DNA of 64,000 bases from positions 8,993,724 through 9,057,723 of the forward strand of contig NC_061068.1 of NCBI RefSeq assembly GCF_021917145.1. Direction: 5' to 3'. Below are positions 34,854 through 63,189 of this stretch, one piece after another (positions within the stretch are counted from its first letter, which is position 1; each line of letters opens with the position of its first letter). The stretch is from Hypomesus transpacificus (lineage: Eukaryota; Chordata; Actinopteri; Osmeriformes; Osmeridae). Both the position numbers and the translations under genes were made by a program. Under the pieces are notes generated by a model that was not told the DNA's origin, did no database searches, and saw only the letters and a program-made list of their open reading frames with translations.

Positions 34854-36563
34854 CACAACGTTTTCAATTTCCATTCTTACTATGAACATGCTGCCAATCT
34901 CTTAATGATTGGAGGGTAGTATGAGTGACATGGAGAGAGACCTCTTAGGCCATGGGTCAGTGTCACTGCCCCCAAGGATGTCCTGTCCTCAGCGTCCCTA
35001 TCACACATGTGCGTGAATGTGGAATGCTGGCAGCTAATGAATTCAAGGTGGCATCTTTTCAATTAGGGTGCAATGAATTACCTTTCAGCCCTTTCGAGTG
35101 GCCTGGCTAGCAGCAGCCAAAGGGGCCCCAGACCATATAATGATGGCTGGCACAATAGTTCCACTGTTCTCCCGCCCGTTCCCAGGGAACCACACAACAC
35201 GCGGCATTGTGTGCCGTGCTTTGCTGCCTGGCCACGTTGCCCAGCTTTAGCCAGAGCCATGGAGAGGCCTTGCCGTGCCCTAACGTGGCCGGGCTGGTGG
35301 AGCCGCTAACGAAAAGACCCCACAGTTTATTCGCCTCCTCCACGTTTGATGTGTTAAAATGATTTCAGACAAAAAGGTACATTTAAAAGGCGTGCTGAGG
35401 AGGCGCGGGTAGGGAAGGGAGAGTGGAGGCAGCGGGCAGTTCAGGAGGATGCCAGTGGAGGGGATTGGAGGACTTAGAGAGCACTGCTGCTATGCTAAAC
35501 CCTTTCTAATTGAACAGGAAATGCGAGAAAAAAAGTGGTGTGTACGCGAGTAGAAAAAATAGACACAAAAGAGGAGCCAGAACTGGTTCTAAGCTGGTCA
35601 TAGCTGGTTCTGCTGCCCCTTTCATTTCTTCTTGTAGGTCCCAAAGTCTATGGGCCTTCTCTTCTAACTACATATTCAAAACGTCACACACACACACACA
35701 CACACACCGATTTGCTCACGCACACTCTGCCCCTTGCCCTTGTTTACGCTGCATAGCTAATAGGACATTAGAGCTGCTTGCTTTCAAGGGCGGCCAGAGA
35801 GGGAGCTTTAGTAGACAGAGACCAGGAGATGCATGTCAGTGGGCTCTTTCAAGTCCCCTACACACCAGCAGGTCTTCTTAGACACCTCTGCAGGAACCCA
35901 GGACACAGGGGCCCTGAAGAGAGGGGCCCAAGCCGTTCCCACAAAGCCGGATGTGTCACCCTCCAGTGTGGGCTTTTCTCCACTGACAAAGCAGAAGAAG
36001 AAAATACCTGTCAGTTGACAACTCAATAACGCATACTTCCCTCCATGGCAACTAAGGTTGTTGTTCAACTTTATGACTTCAATGTTCATGGCTGGTGTTT
36101 TTTCTGTTCCATGTTACAATCAAGGATGCGTGTGATGTGTGTGTGATGTGATGTCTGTGTGTGATGTCAGATCCTCCGGTATTCTTCAAAAGTGCTTTGG
36201 AACTTAATCACGTTTCCCAGAGGCTTTGTGGGAGGAGACAGGCTCATTAGAGCTGCTCTGAGCTTAGCCTCTCAACACGGCGCCTGTGCTGGCAACTTCT
36301 TGTTCTACAATGAGAAACTTTCTGCTGAGTTACAGGAGATTTTGTTTTTGAGATGATGACTCTGGTGTATCTGTGCAGTTAAAAACACAACCCCATAGTG
36401 TGTACATCCCCCACGTTGTACTTCTCGCAGTGTTTCGTAGAAAACAGGATGATGCCACAATGGGAGAGTGAGCCAGCAGTTCATTTGCTGTATCGCTAAT
36501 CTATCCTTGATCATGCTCAAACCTTCAACCGTAATCGATCTGTCACCATCTGTTTCTTTGCAG

Positions 36564-36644
36564 ATTGCTGAAGGGAGAGAAAGGAGAAGCTCGCTCAGCA
36601 CACACTAAACTCCCCACGTCTAACACACACACACACATCTGGAG
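36564..36644 (+). other. slc38a3: slc38a3 5' UTR part of first coding exon
   Basis: A good acceptor (TTTCTTTGCAG, ending 36563) lies 81 bp before the start codon, so at least one upstream non-coding exon is expected. A short CA repeat lies within this leader. Confidence 0.5.
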
Positions 36645-51543
<14,899 letters not shown>

Positions 51544-53290
51544 ATTCCATAGTCTACTGTATGAATTTGTTTTTGTATTGATGTAAATCTAGATAAATGT
51601 AAATGTATATTTTCAGTTGTTGTTTCGGATAATAATAATATTAGAAGATTTAGTAGCTGCTCCAATAGAAAGTGTCGACCACAGTGTCTGGCGAATGAGA
51701 GAGCTCAGTCTTCTGGATGGACTTCCACTCAGATGACACACATTCATACCCACCACAGCCAAACAGTGTGAGGAGGTCCAAGCCAATAGACTTTCTGAGA
51801 AAGGTTGATAGTTCATTGTTGCCTACTGGAGACTATGCCACCCTCTCCTATACCTCCCCTGCCCCCAAATAGCCATCATGTATGATCTACTAACCACTGT
51901 ATGGACTGGGAGTATAAATAGAACAAAAACATTTAAGACATTCCTGGTATCCTGGTAGCATTCTTTAACGAAATCTGAAGAAATACATGATGAGAATTGC
52001 ACAGTACATGGGGTGTTTTTAGTCTGCTGTGTTAAGTTATTGATGTAATTAGGTCAGTGGTTATCAGTCCTGATCCTTGTGCCCCCCTGCCCTGCATGTT
52101 TTAGATGTTTCCCTGCTACAACACACCTGATTCAAATGGATGGTTCATTATCTGGCTTCTGCTGAGCTTGATAACGACCCGTTCATTTGTATCAGGTGTG
52201 TTGGAGCAGGGAAAGATTTAAAACATGCAGGGGAGGGGGGCACAAGGACCAAGATTTAGAACCACTGAATTAGGTCAAGACAATATTCTGTGCAATAGCA
52301 GAGGTAATGTGGCATTGAACATGATTGGACAGAGTGCAGTTACTGTGGTAACACAGCTCTTTGGCCACTCCTCCCATGACACATGATGTTGCTTCCCATT
52401 CTTTTTGTCTGATTATTAAGCAGAGGACACAAACCAAGAGCATGTATGCTAATGTGCTGTCCAGACAATTAGTTTGACCCAACATATTAAAGCACATATG
52501 TATTTTTAATTGTTCTACTTGACATGTCTAGAGTTAGAGCATCAAAACAATATTTTGTGTTTTATTGATGCTCTCGCTGAACCAGTAATGAATAGATTAT
52601 TCACTGTTTCTGGCTTCTGGATTCATTGTGGTTAAGAGCACAGCTTTCTAAACTGGAAGGCAAACCCATCTATGATCTGTCTCCTAAGTGATTATTTAGG
52701 AAATTGTTCGCTAGATAGGTGTCTTGTTGAGTTGTTTCTGGACATTTACTGAAAATTATCAGAGATAGCCAAAAATAATTTTAAAAACACAGGGTCACTG
52801 TATTAAGAAGATAATCATGGATTGTATATGTAATTGTTGCTATGTCCAGGACTTTACATGTCCCTAACTGAAGTATATAGTAGCACTAATAGACAGGGTA
52901 CAGGGTGCCATTGGTGTCTCTTTAACAACCCAAACAAGTTGGTTAGCTGTAGCACTTTCAGCCGATGCACTTTCAACTTCTCCCAGTAGTCATTAATCAA
53001 TTGGCTTGCTAATTATTTCTTTGTTACTCATCTATATTTTTTAAATAATATTTTGGAGAGATTCCCTTTATAACACTAATGTCAATCTCAAAAGAGGTGT
53101 CTTAATCGTAGTCAAATCTAAATTGCTAAATAATATGTATTTAAGGCCTAACATGGTACAAGGATGTTTCCTCCAACTACTTGAAGTTCTCTTTCCTGTA
53201 CTCTTGTCTGCCCGGTGTCTTGTCCCCGGTGCTATTTTGCAGCCCTGTAATGATTTGAGTGTAAACAAATAAACATAACTAAATATCTTT
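51544..53290 (+). other. slc38a3: Probable slc38a3 3' UTR
   Basis: Non-coding stretch after the stop with AATAAA at 53268-53273 as the most likely poly(A) signal. It would include a hAT MITE at 52055-52267. An earlier polyadenylation site cannot be excluded. Confidence 0.5.
52055..52267. mobile_element. Palindromic hAT-type MITE with perfect 8-bp target duplication
   Basis: A 213-bp element flanked by AATTAGGT on both sides (52047-52054 and 52268-52275). It starts CAGTGGTTATCA, and the reverse complement of its end starts CAGTGGTTCTAA. The two arms stay complementary for most of the element (shared TCCTTGTGCCCCCCT, CCCTGCATGTTTTA, AACACACCTGA), so a transcript would fold into a long hairpin. 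CAGTGGTTCTCAA-type ends and an 8-bp duplication are hAT hallmarks. Confidence 0.88.
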
Positions 53291-55440
53291 CTCTCCCATA
53301 TGGAGAGAACAAGACTAATTCAGTGGATGTACTGTAAGGATTGTAAGTGTCTGTGTTGTTTTTAAGAAACATGACTCAACTGTATTGAATTGTGGTACTT
53401 CAACACACACACACATATATGTAAGCCTAAAGCACCAACATAAAATAATGGCCCATTACTGAATATACTAAAATATATATTCATCATTTAATCACACATA
53501 TACTGTAGGCTATATGTATAAAGGATGAATAGATATTTTTAATAATTTAAATGAATCAGTAATAGGCCATTATTTTTTGTTGTTTTAGTCTTTCAAGTTC
53601 ATGACTCTTATTGAATCAAAGTGAAAAAAAGTAAATAATCTTTTGATAGTGTCATCAAACAGTAGTGAATTACACAGTAGGTCAGGTCATTTTTTTAACA
53701 CCCTGTTGCTGGTGTTGAGGACTACCAGAGTGGGAGCAACTGTGAACTGCATTCCCTGTATCCCCTATTGTTTTTGTGAAGACTTGGGGAAGTGCACATT
53801 ATGGGGTGTTCTGTACTGTTGTATGAGTGTTGTGCCATTGTTCCGTCCAACTTGTCAACACCTCCTCTGACAATTGATCATGTTCTCAGACAAATGGCTG
53901 GTCTGCATGTGCCAGTGTACAGGGGAAAGCATCAGTATCAGTCACCATGGAATTAACAATCTGTTATTAATGTATATGGTGTAAAATGGATGTATTGTAT
54001 TCTCTATTAAAGGTGAAAAAAATAATTCAGGTGATATATTTTCACACTGTTTTTCTTATAATAATACAGTTATGTCCCCCTGTGGTTATGTAAGTCCGAC
54101 GGGCAGTTGTAACGTACAAGCTGCAGTGTCAGAAATATGGTTATTTGCTTGACACTGACACAACCCCCCACAGTAGCATTCAGGGAGGACATTGTGGAAG
54201 GGATATTGGATGCTTCCCATGACTGGCAACTCAAACACATTTCTCTGTGTGATTCATTTCCCTGTGTGATTTATTGAAATCTGTATGAGTGAATAACAAC
54301 ATATTAAATATTGACTTTAACCAGCATTTATACATAATGTATATAATTGTAAACCCTTTATATCTATATGCATATCTAGTTTGTATAATGTAAATAGCAG
54401 GTACAGTTTTAGTCAGATTAAAAAACATAAATGTAATCATTTTAAAAGTGCTTTTAAACCCTTTTGCCCTATAATTGATGTCTTTATTTTTATGTATCTC
54501 TCTATATTTGAAACCATTGTGAGCAGTAAGTGTACTGAAAACAATGTTGCAATAAATATATCAAATAACATTTCTCAGTCCTTTGTTAATAATTTTGAAA
54601 AATGTGTTTTGTATTTCAAAAGACACAAATCTACACCCAATTAGATGACCCCATAATGCTGTTAAAGAGGGACTGAGGATGAGAACTGCATGCATACTGT
54701 CATGTATACACAATTCAGACTGTTTTGTAGATTAGATATTATATCTGTCCTGTGTAAAATTAGACAAAAAGACTATGTGATAAACATTGTCAATTATTGT
54801 TATGGAACAACAAAATGAATATTTCTGTAGTTTTGATTCATGCTAATTAGAGCATAAGACATATCTTTCTGAAATGAACTTGAACGCAATCTCTTTCAGG
54901 AGGGAAGTGCTTTCCTGGAAGTAGTATGTTTGATGATACACTTTTATCAGCATTTGTGTTAATGTTGCAGCCCAGCGTGCAGGTGTTTGGCAAATTTGGG
55001 ACTTAATTAATATACCAAAACATTGGAATCCAAAAATCAAACGTTGTGAATGTTTAAATATCCCTAACTATATAGTCTCTATACATAGTGGGTCATTAGG
55101 AATAAAGTCAGTAGAATACATAAAGCACAAATATCTGAAAAAGGAAAATTTGTTAAAACCAGTAGGCTGAGTATTTATTTATTTATTTTAAATGAGCAGT
55201 AACCTTGCTGAAGCCACAAGGTGGCATCAGAAATCCACAATTGATGGAATGTGTTTGGATGTTATAGGCTAGTTTCATACGCTTAGGCTAATAAAAGATT
55301 GGTGCCATTTAAGAAGACAGATGAGGGCAATATAGAAAAATATAGTTCAAGAAAGTTTGCCTTAAATATGGTCAGTAACTTACATGTCTGAAACGTTAGT
55401 TCCTTCATTTTGCTCCCGTGATGGACTGAGCGCGATCCTA
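53291..55440. other. Intergenic spacer between slc38a3 and gnai2
   Basis: A/T-rich sequence with no coding exon or recognisable repeat beyond short A/T runs. The ORFs here are short and lack any family signature. Confidence 0.6.
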
Positions 55441-55444
55441 CTAG

Positions 55445-55463
55445 ACTACAATTCCCATAAAGC
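55445..55463 (+). promoter_or_regulatory. gnai2: ZNF143/SBS-type promoter motif upstream of gnai2
   Basis: ACTACAATTCCCATAAAGC matches the ACTACAATTCCCAGCATGC consensus at all core positions. This motif is bound by ZNF143/THAP11 and lies close to transcription starts of many vertebrate genes. It is about 690 bp before the gnai2 start codon, in a locally CpG-richer block (55425-55600), so transcription probably starts just downstream. Confidence 0.7.
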
Positions 55464-56153
55464 AAGCGAAGTGGGCGTTTTTGCACGGAGCTGGCGCTGC
55501 TGAGCTGGGAGGTGACAGAACTGTCTCCAGCTTGTCGGGCAGCAAGGAACTTACGGGTGTGGCTTCGAACGTGATAAATCTATACGAACGGACATAATGC
55601 ATAACGGCGATCGTGCATTATAAAGGACTCAATTAAAACATTTGAAAATAGAAGATAACCGATTACTGCACCACAGTTAGGTGTGTGAATGTGGTTTAAT
55701 TGAAAGGCCATTGGCATCGGAATCCGATCTGCTCAGTTTTAACAGCTGGAATACTTTTGCTGAAGTTCGTGGCCCTTTTGGTGTTACCTGCGAAGCTGAC
55801 AAGGATTAATTACTGACAATTTTCCGCAAAAGTTCCTTATAGTTCCTGACCTTGTTATAACAGATGCGTTTAATTTGTCCTGTTGGCAAGCTTTCAACTG
55901 AAGAGCAGAAATTTGGACGCTGAAATCCATTGAAAATTAATTGGAAATTGTCATAGTTCTGACATTTGCTACTCGTTAATGTTCACATATACAATCTATT
56001 TTATCAAAGGGGAAGTAGCATTTCTCAACTCCAGTGCTTAGGGACAGCTTTTATTTTTAAATAAAAGCTTCCAGGCACACCAGTGTCGCCAAGATATTTT
56101 TTCTCTGTAATATTTTACGAAAAGCAGCAGTCCTGAAGCGTGCACTTGGAACC

Positions 56154-56271
56154 ATGGGTTGTACAGTGAGTCAGGAAGATAAAGCCGCGGCCGAGAGGTC
56201 CAAAATGATTGACAAAAACCTTCGAGATGATAGAGACAAAGCGGCCAGAGAAGTGAAACTGCTCTTATTGG
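56154..56271 (+). CDS. gnai2: G protein alpha-i2 subunit, first coding exon only
   Basis: The exon encodes [18 protein letters not shown] onward and ends in KLLLLG with the Gly codon split before a GTATGT donor, exactly where vertebrate GNAI exon 1 ends, just ahead of the GAGESGKS P-loop. Gly2 and Cys3 are the N-myristoylation and palmitoylation sites that anchor the protein to the plasma membrane. The rest of the gene (P-loop, switch regions, C-terminus) should lie beyond the window. Relative to the human sequence there are small changes (VSQ for VSA, DDRDK for EDGEK). Galpha-i2 inhibits adenylyl cyclase downstream of many receptors. Fish have more than one gnai2 copy; which one this is cannot be told. 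Confidence 0.93.
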
Positions 56272-57234
56272 GTATGTATTTCAAAATGATAACTTCATGT
56301 TCCAATGTTTCACGAGGGTTTTACAATCGTCTAGTGATAGACTACTTTATGTGACTATAGCAACATAGTTGCAATACAATGTTGTTGGGGTAGGCTACGG
56401 TTGATATATTAGCCTACAGGAACTGTTTAATTGTCACAAGAGGTTTTCTATTTTAAACGGAGAATGATTAGTGTTAGGAGACGTTTCCATCAACAGCTTC
56501 ACATGCATCTCAAGCACAACTCCTACTGTAATCAGAGCCCGCACATGTTTTGGAGTGCGCCACGGTCACACCACTGGAATTTGATGTATTGTGTCAAGTC
56601 AAAGAAAAGAATGTGAACGTATTGGGATTCTGGGATTCTTTTGGGTTTAACTGTTTAATTAACTCTTTATATGCCTTCTCTCAGCCTGAAGTGGCCCTGT
56701 AGGTAATTATGGATATTGATTGAGGCAATTAAGCACCTATTGTGGTCTAGGCCTACTTGTGTTGAGTTCCGTCCTTTGGTTTCAAGTTGTCTTATTAGTC
56801 AAATGTATCTAGCTAGCCAACCGTTCCATTGCTTGTAGATGATTACCTAACATGTTAGAAAAATCTATCAGCAACCACGTTAGTTTTTAATGCATTGTGT
56901 GCGGGCGTGCGTGCACGCGTGTAGGTGTGTGTTTTTGCATGACCAGTTTTTAAACCAACCAGTTCCCCAGTTTGTGCATATCATGATCAATAGACTGGCA
57001 TGAGTCATTTGGTCACACTCTCATGTGCCAGGGCAAAGGTTTGGTCCACACTCTATGCCCCTGAGACGGTTAGTGTTGTTCCCAGTGTACTTTGCCCTCA
57101 TTCTAACACTGTTTGAGTAATGGAATGTTTTGATTACACTAGAACCTAAATAACACATGCTGGACACCAAAACAAAATACCCTGCTCAGTTTAGACAAAT
57201 GTTGAAGGTTGGAAAGAATCTTATGACCAGGGGT

Positions 57235-57490
57235 GAATCTAGGTTCCCACTTTTGGGGGGGCTAAGCCCCCAGATCAAAACTATTATTTTTCCTGTGACC
57301 CAGCAAAACTAGGGGGGTCTGGGGGCATGTTCTCCCAGAATAATTTTTTGACAATATCCTTTTAAATAGTGTCCTTTAGTGGGTTTTAGGAAGATAAATT
57401 AACACATTTTGATTTAAAATACATATATATATATGATTTTTTTGGGGGGGGGCTAGTGAAACTTTTGGGGAGGCTCCGGATTTCCCAGAT
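57235..57490. mobile_element. Degenerate MITE-like fragment (CAGGGGTGAATCTAGG end)
   Basis: The left end CAGGGGTGAATCTAGG (from about 57230) followed by a G-run and CTAAGCCCCC resembles hAT-type non-autonomous elements of the same general design as the one at 5052. A G-rich block with CTAGTGAAACTTTTGGGG recurs at the right (57444-57480). No matching right terminus or target duplication was found. Confidence 0.4.
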
Positions 57491-57857
57491 TTGTTAAGAA
57501 GCTTCATAGAACGCTCCTAAAAAGCTCTTACCGTGAAGAGCTTCATACCGAAACCCAGCCAAGTTAGATAAGAAAACATTCTGGAGCTTTGTTTTGTAAT
57601 TAGACAACAGGTGGCCTGTGGTTAACTGCATTTTGAGTATTTGAATCCTATTATTATCAATACACATAGATTCATGCCCTTGGCCAACTCTTTACCTCTC
57701 AGCCAGCTCACCAACAGTCACGTTATGTATGATCTGTAATGTCTTAGGAAATTGTTAATCATTGGCTTGCTGGCCAGGTGATAATGAAAGGCCTGAAGGA
57801 CTGGCCCCTTGTTTGACAGCAATCTGAGGTTGGTTTTCTATTTTCAGAACTTATTGT

Positions 57858-57858
<1 letters not shown>

Positions 57859-57954
<96 letters not shown>

Positions 57955-57969
57955 AGACACACACACACG
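57859..57969. repeat. (AC)n microsatellite
   Basis: About 90 bp of pure AC followed by ACAG-interrupted AC; capable of Z-DNA. Confidence 0.95.
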
Positions 57970-58244
57970 CTTACTTTAAAGTACATTAGAAGGCTGCGGT
58001 GCATCATGACCAAAACCTCATGCCATAAGAACAGTTTATTTCCTTCCGCAACTAGCCTTATTATCAAGGCCCCAAACTGACACTGCACTCTCATATTAGT
58101 TGTTATAGTATATTGTAGTTTTATTTTATATTGTATAGTATGTTGTATGTCAGTATGTTGTTGTACATTTTTCTACATACATTTTTTTATATTGTATATG
58201 TAAGGATAGCACACACACTTTAAGATCTTAGGATTCAATATGTT

Positions 58245-58318
58245 AATGCACCTGCCCACCAAAGTAAATTCCTTGTTTGTGAACACTTGGCAATTAAACA
58301 CAATTCTGATTCTGATTA
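58245..58318 (+). mobile_element. 3' tail of an L2-type LINE
   Basis: CACCAAAGTAAATTCCTTG, then CACTTGGCAATTAAACACA, ending in a TTCTGA direct repeat (ATTCTGATTCTGATT). This is the characteristic 3' end of fish L2-clade LINEs, whose tails are short tandem repeats rather than poly(A). Only the tail is recognisable. Confidence 0.6.
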
Positions 58319-61300
58319 ACCATTCAATCAAAACGTCTCTGTGCTATTTGCCACGGGTGTAAGACAAATCATATCCACTATTACAGTGTGTGTGTGGGGT
58401 TAGATCCATATACGATTATTTGAATCCTTCTAATCAATCTTTATGCTTAGTGACTGTGAGATACTGGTTTATAACTGGTTTATTGCTAAATAACATAATA
58501 ATGAGAAAAACTCTTCACGGCATACTATTTAGCATAGATTTTCTGTCTGGGAGTTTGAAGTTGTGAGTGCCTTCAGACTGTGAGTGTGGAAGGAGGAGTG
58601 TGACATCCTTCCAGAGGTGCTACATCATGCCTCCAAGAAAGCCCTTTTAGTTTTTCCATCTGCTGCCGTGGAAACATGCAGAACAGCTGAGAAAAGCCTC
58701 ACCCCTTCTCTTCCAAACAACAGGAAGAACCAACCTGCCTGCTGGTGGTACATGTCTCTGATCTGAACCTCCTTCTGTCTCTGAAGCACACACACGTGAG
58801 CAGGGGGCTGTAGGGCCTGAGATAATGGATGGACCTAGCTGCTATTTTGGGGGAGACATAAGGAAATGATGAATCTCTTGGTCCTAAAATGTTGTTAGTA
58901 GTGGGTCCTTTTAGGAAGCAGAGAAGGCTAACCAGACACATCAACCTCACTTAAGAACCTTCACTGCTCCAGCCTCAGCTCTATCAGGGAGTTATTCAAA
59001 CAAGTGGATACTATGTCAAAAGTGACAGTTTTATTGCAATTTTTCCATTGCAGATTAGAATTTTTTACGAAGAAAAAAATTATATCACAAATCAATTTAC
59101 CTGTAATGCTATGCTAACTACAAAACAATTACCCTCTTAGTAACAACATGTCAAAACATGATTTTTAATATTCCAGTCCTTGTTAGCAAAACACTTCCCA
59201 CAACCAGGTTAATGCAACAGAAAGGAATTCATACTGTAACTGTGGCTTGGGGCTCAGGTGTTCATTAACAGCAAGCACACTTTCAATGGCTTCTTTTCAC
59301 ATCTGACACTGAACAACATGTAATTCCTACCCTTCTCTGACCTGGTGCCTCAATCTGACACACTTGTTTATTTACCCTATTCTGAAGTTTTTTTGTTCCT
59401 AAGTTTCACAGTTTGAGGTGGACATATCTGTACGATTCGACTCCTCTGTATACACATACACACAACTGGTCTGAGGCATTAATATCCATATATTAACAGC
59501 ATGTTGGCAAATAATGAATGCACAAAAATATTGTGTAGATTGGGAACTATAATTGTATGGATATATAAAGCGTTATAATCTAAATAATGATGTAGTGCAC
59601 CCTATTTGAGTCAGACTACTGGCAAAGGATTTCTCACACATCTTCCTCCTTATCTGTCTGGTTGGTTTTGCATCCAACATGGCAGCTATGTTGGTTATAG
59701 TCATTTGAAATGAAAGAACGGTTGTTGTTTTCCTGAGATGATACAAAACCCATGGTGGTGCATTCTGGTCCAATTCAATACCTGCTTAGGGTGAGGATGT
59801 ACAGACATATTGCAATACATTGCAGTGCCTTCTAAGAAAATCAGGCCAGTGTTGTGGAAGACAGTTTTGCCTAAGGCTGTTTTAGTCTTAAGTGTCCCAA
59901 ACAGTAGAACGGTAAAGAGCACATTACCCATTGAAGAACGTTTACAATAAGAGCTTGATGGTTTTAAAGCTGAAGGTCTGTTTATAGAAGCCTTTAAGTA
60001 TTGTATTGGTATTTGGAAAACAAATGCTTTCAGAGAACCCTGTTGCTAATGTGTATAGATAGAGAGAGTGTAAGCACAATGTCACACAAACAAGTTGGGA
60101 TTTTCCTAACCTCAAGGCAGACATATGACACCAAACCTGCTTCAATCTACACTCTTACCCTTCCTATACACATCATCGCAGTGTCTGAGGAATCAGGACA
60201 GAATACCCCACATTTCACACTTTAGCCTGGCCAAGTTGATGGAACTAGAGCGTGTCTATTCCAGTTGAAGTGATCCTGGATTGCTGAAGCCCAGTGATCA
60301 GGGACGTTGCAATAGATCTGAAGCCCAGCTGTTTAGCATTGAGGCTGCCCTCAACTCCACCATTAGATAAAGCACCTGCTGTAACTAATGTGAGTCAATG
60401 ACCTGCAGCACATTGTTCCAGCAGCCATACACGGCCAGGCTGACTTACCTTGATATGGGTAAATAAAGAGAGCGACCAATCAGAACTGAATTGGTGAACC
60501 TTAGAATTCCGGGAGAAACGCAGTGACTCAGAAATACTTGGAAATCAGTCCACATTACCATGAAGGTTAAACTTTTCAAAAAATATTGCTTAAAACAAAA
60601 CTGACTAATGTTCTACAGGTATGCAGGTTTGCCAACCTTGAGCAATCTGCTTGCATGACATCTCACCCTCACTTCCATGCACAGTCACATTCTATTTCTG
60701 TGAACTCTGCTTGAGTTAGCCACCCACTGTGCATAAAGACATCTTAGAATGTTCTTGAGTTTGACAGATTTATGAAAGCCTCTGAATGCTCAACTCATTA
60801 CAACCATTAAAGATTCAGGGCTCAAAGTCAGACTCACTTTTCTATATGGTCTGCACCCCTCTCCCACCCTCCCCCCTTGCCCCTCCCCACTGGCAGCTAG
60901 TTCCCCACATAGTAACACCACTTTACATTAAGGTTACATGAACTACCATGTAATTATATAACAATACCTATAGTAAAAACCTTGTAGGTACATAGTAATT
61001 GTTATGTAATTCAATGGTATTAAGTGTTAGTGGATTCGGATTTCACAAAAATGTAAGAATGTTTTTGTAAAGGCACAGTTGAAGGTGGTGTTACTAAAGC
61101 AACATCTGTGCTAACTTAACATCCACTTACCCCTGGAAAACCCAATCACACCCAAGTTTAACTATTGTATAATCACTTGTAACCGTAATGAAGTGTAACC
61201 ACATAGAAGTTCTTCTTTAACCGTATGGGTATTGCTATGTAATGAAATGATGGTCAATGGAACCTCAATGTCACGTTTTGTCCGGCACAGTAGCCATATC

Positions 61301-62102
61301 CCCGTTCTCACTTTTTCATAGACTATAGTTGTTCTTGAAGGACTTAATTGTTCTTTTTGTGATTGTTTGTTTTTGTGTATTTTGTCCCTGGGATAATAAA
61401 GCTAAAGAAATGACAAATATTGGATCATGTTTGTAGGCCTGGAATGATCTGAAGCGAACAACTTGACATATTTGCGCCGGGAATGTCTTGTGGTGGCTTA
61501 TTGAAGAACAAGTGGTTGCCTTTATTTATTTATACATTTTCTCTGATTGAGTCTGTTTCTGATATTGTGAGATCAGTACTCTTCGTCAGAGAGAAAAGGG
61601 ACCGCAAATGACTGAGATTCACAGAGCTGAGATTTAAACTTGATCAACTGTGTGACATAAGCTCCAATCTACGTATATCAGCATGGTTGCTGACCTCTCC
61701 TTGACCTTAGGCTGCAGTCACCTGTTTCATCTGTTAAACCGTTCCTTACTTTTACTGGAAAGGGGATTTCATTCTGACCCTGAATAACGTATTGGTGGTT
61801 ACTGAACCCTCCATGTTATATCCCCCGGGGCAGCCAAGATTACATTTTCCTATGAAATGATGAAGGTTGAATTGATAATAATAATACTAATCATAATAAT
61901 ACAGTGGAATTGGTGTAGTGAGGCATTTACCTTAGGAGACATGTTCCATAACCTGCTGTCAGAGTGGCCATGATAAACCATTCAAGAGTGTTCCCCCATC
62001 ATCATAGCAGCTTTCATAATACTGCTTTAATTACAGTACAACGATTATCCAGTGCCTGGCTTCTCTAGATGTACAGGGTCAGGTTGACCTTTCCCGCTGA
62101 CA

Positions 62103-62136
<34 letters not shown>

Positions 62137-62221
62137 GGTGTCACACTGACATCTGAGAGCCCACCTGTGGCACCACACATCACCCACAGTGAATATTTAG
62201 CCTCAAAACGAGTCAGACTCT

Positions 62222-62277
62222 ATTTTCTGTCTGTCTGTTTGTTTGTCTGTCTGTCTGTCTGTCTCTCTCTGTCTCTC

Positions 62278-62332
<55 letters not shown>

Positions 62333-62343
62333 GTCTCTCTCTC
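62222..62343. repeat. (CTGT)n/(CT)n microsatellite
   Basis: CTGT repeats passing into CT repeats; a separate (GT)n tract lies at about 62106-62134. Confidence 0.93.
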
Positions 62344-62814
62344 ACACAGCTGTCTATTGTTCCTGGTTAATTCCTGATCTCATCTTTTCTGTCCAAGTGG
62401 CTTCTTTCCCCTTTTTCAGTTGTTGTGTTGTGTGTAGTAGAAGTAGCATTAGTAGCATTAGCAGCAGTTGTAGTAGTAGTACCATCAGTAGTAGGCAAGG
62501 AAAGAAGGCCCATTTGGCAGAAACCTTTCTACCTCTGATAGTGTTGGAGGAAAGTGAGATGTACAGAATATTGGGATTCTGCAAGCTGTTGGTACAGTAT
62601 TTGCAGTATGTGTGTGTGAGAGAGATAAAAAGAAATAAAGAGGGGAAGAGATTTTCACTCTAAGCATCACAAATGCATGTTTATTTTATTTAAGAAGGGA
62701 CAATACACATGTATTAACACAAGCACTTGGGTCCAGATTTAGCCATACATAATACAGCTACCCTGTTCTTCCTCATTCTGTCATTTTGTGCCCCAAGGTC
62801 TACAGAAACCTTTT

Positions 62815-63189
62815 TCAATTACATCTCCCCCCTCCCCCACACTCGTACATATACACACAAACCACTTTAAACCATTGCCCAAGTCCCCAACGGTTAACCC
62901 AACCCCCCAGCATTACTCCAAGTTGGCCATTCATCAGCTTGTCCATCTCCAGGTTTACCTCAAGTCCACCCGTGACATCATCAGACCCTCCTGTCACAGT
63001 GGTTGTTTCACATGCCCCTTCTTGAGGGGTTATCCTGCCGACCTGCAGCTGAAGCTCTACAATGGTGACGTGCTCTTGGCTTCCTTCGCGGACACATTCT
63101 CTGTACAGTCGCTCTGCCTCTCCAAATCTGGATGTGAAGAAGAGCAGAGACCGATCCCAAAATGGCAGGTTCTGCACTCTGATGTCAAT

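Larger units (their letters stand above)
18762..36563. other. Long gene-poor interval between the rolling-stone-like gene and slc38a3
   Basis: About 18 kb in which I could not assemble any coding exon. SEMA3F and GNAT1, which occupy the matching human interval, were looked for by their start motifs and not seen. The interval holds the rolling-stone-like 3' UTR (to about 19090), large (GA)n and (CT)n tracts, a tRNA-derived SINE, a possible distal first exon (about 25763-25951) and CCAAT-containing DNA near 34.8 kb. The remainder is unremarkable A/T-rich sequence that may contain regulatory elements I cannot identify. Confidence 0.55.

Noticed and set aside
60900..61270. Possible MITE suggested by recurring TATGTAAT and TTACATG motifs
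   Set aside because: I could not find matching terminal inverted repeats or a target duplication.
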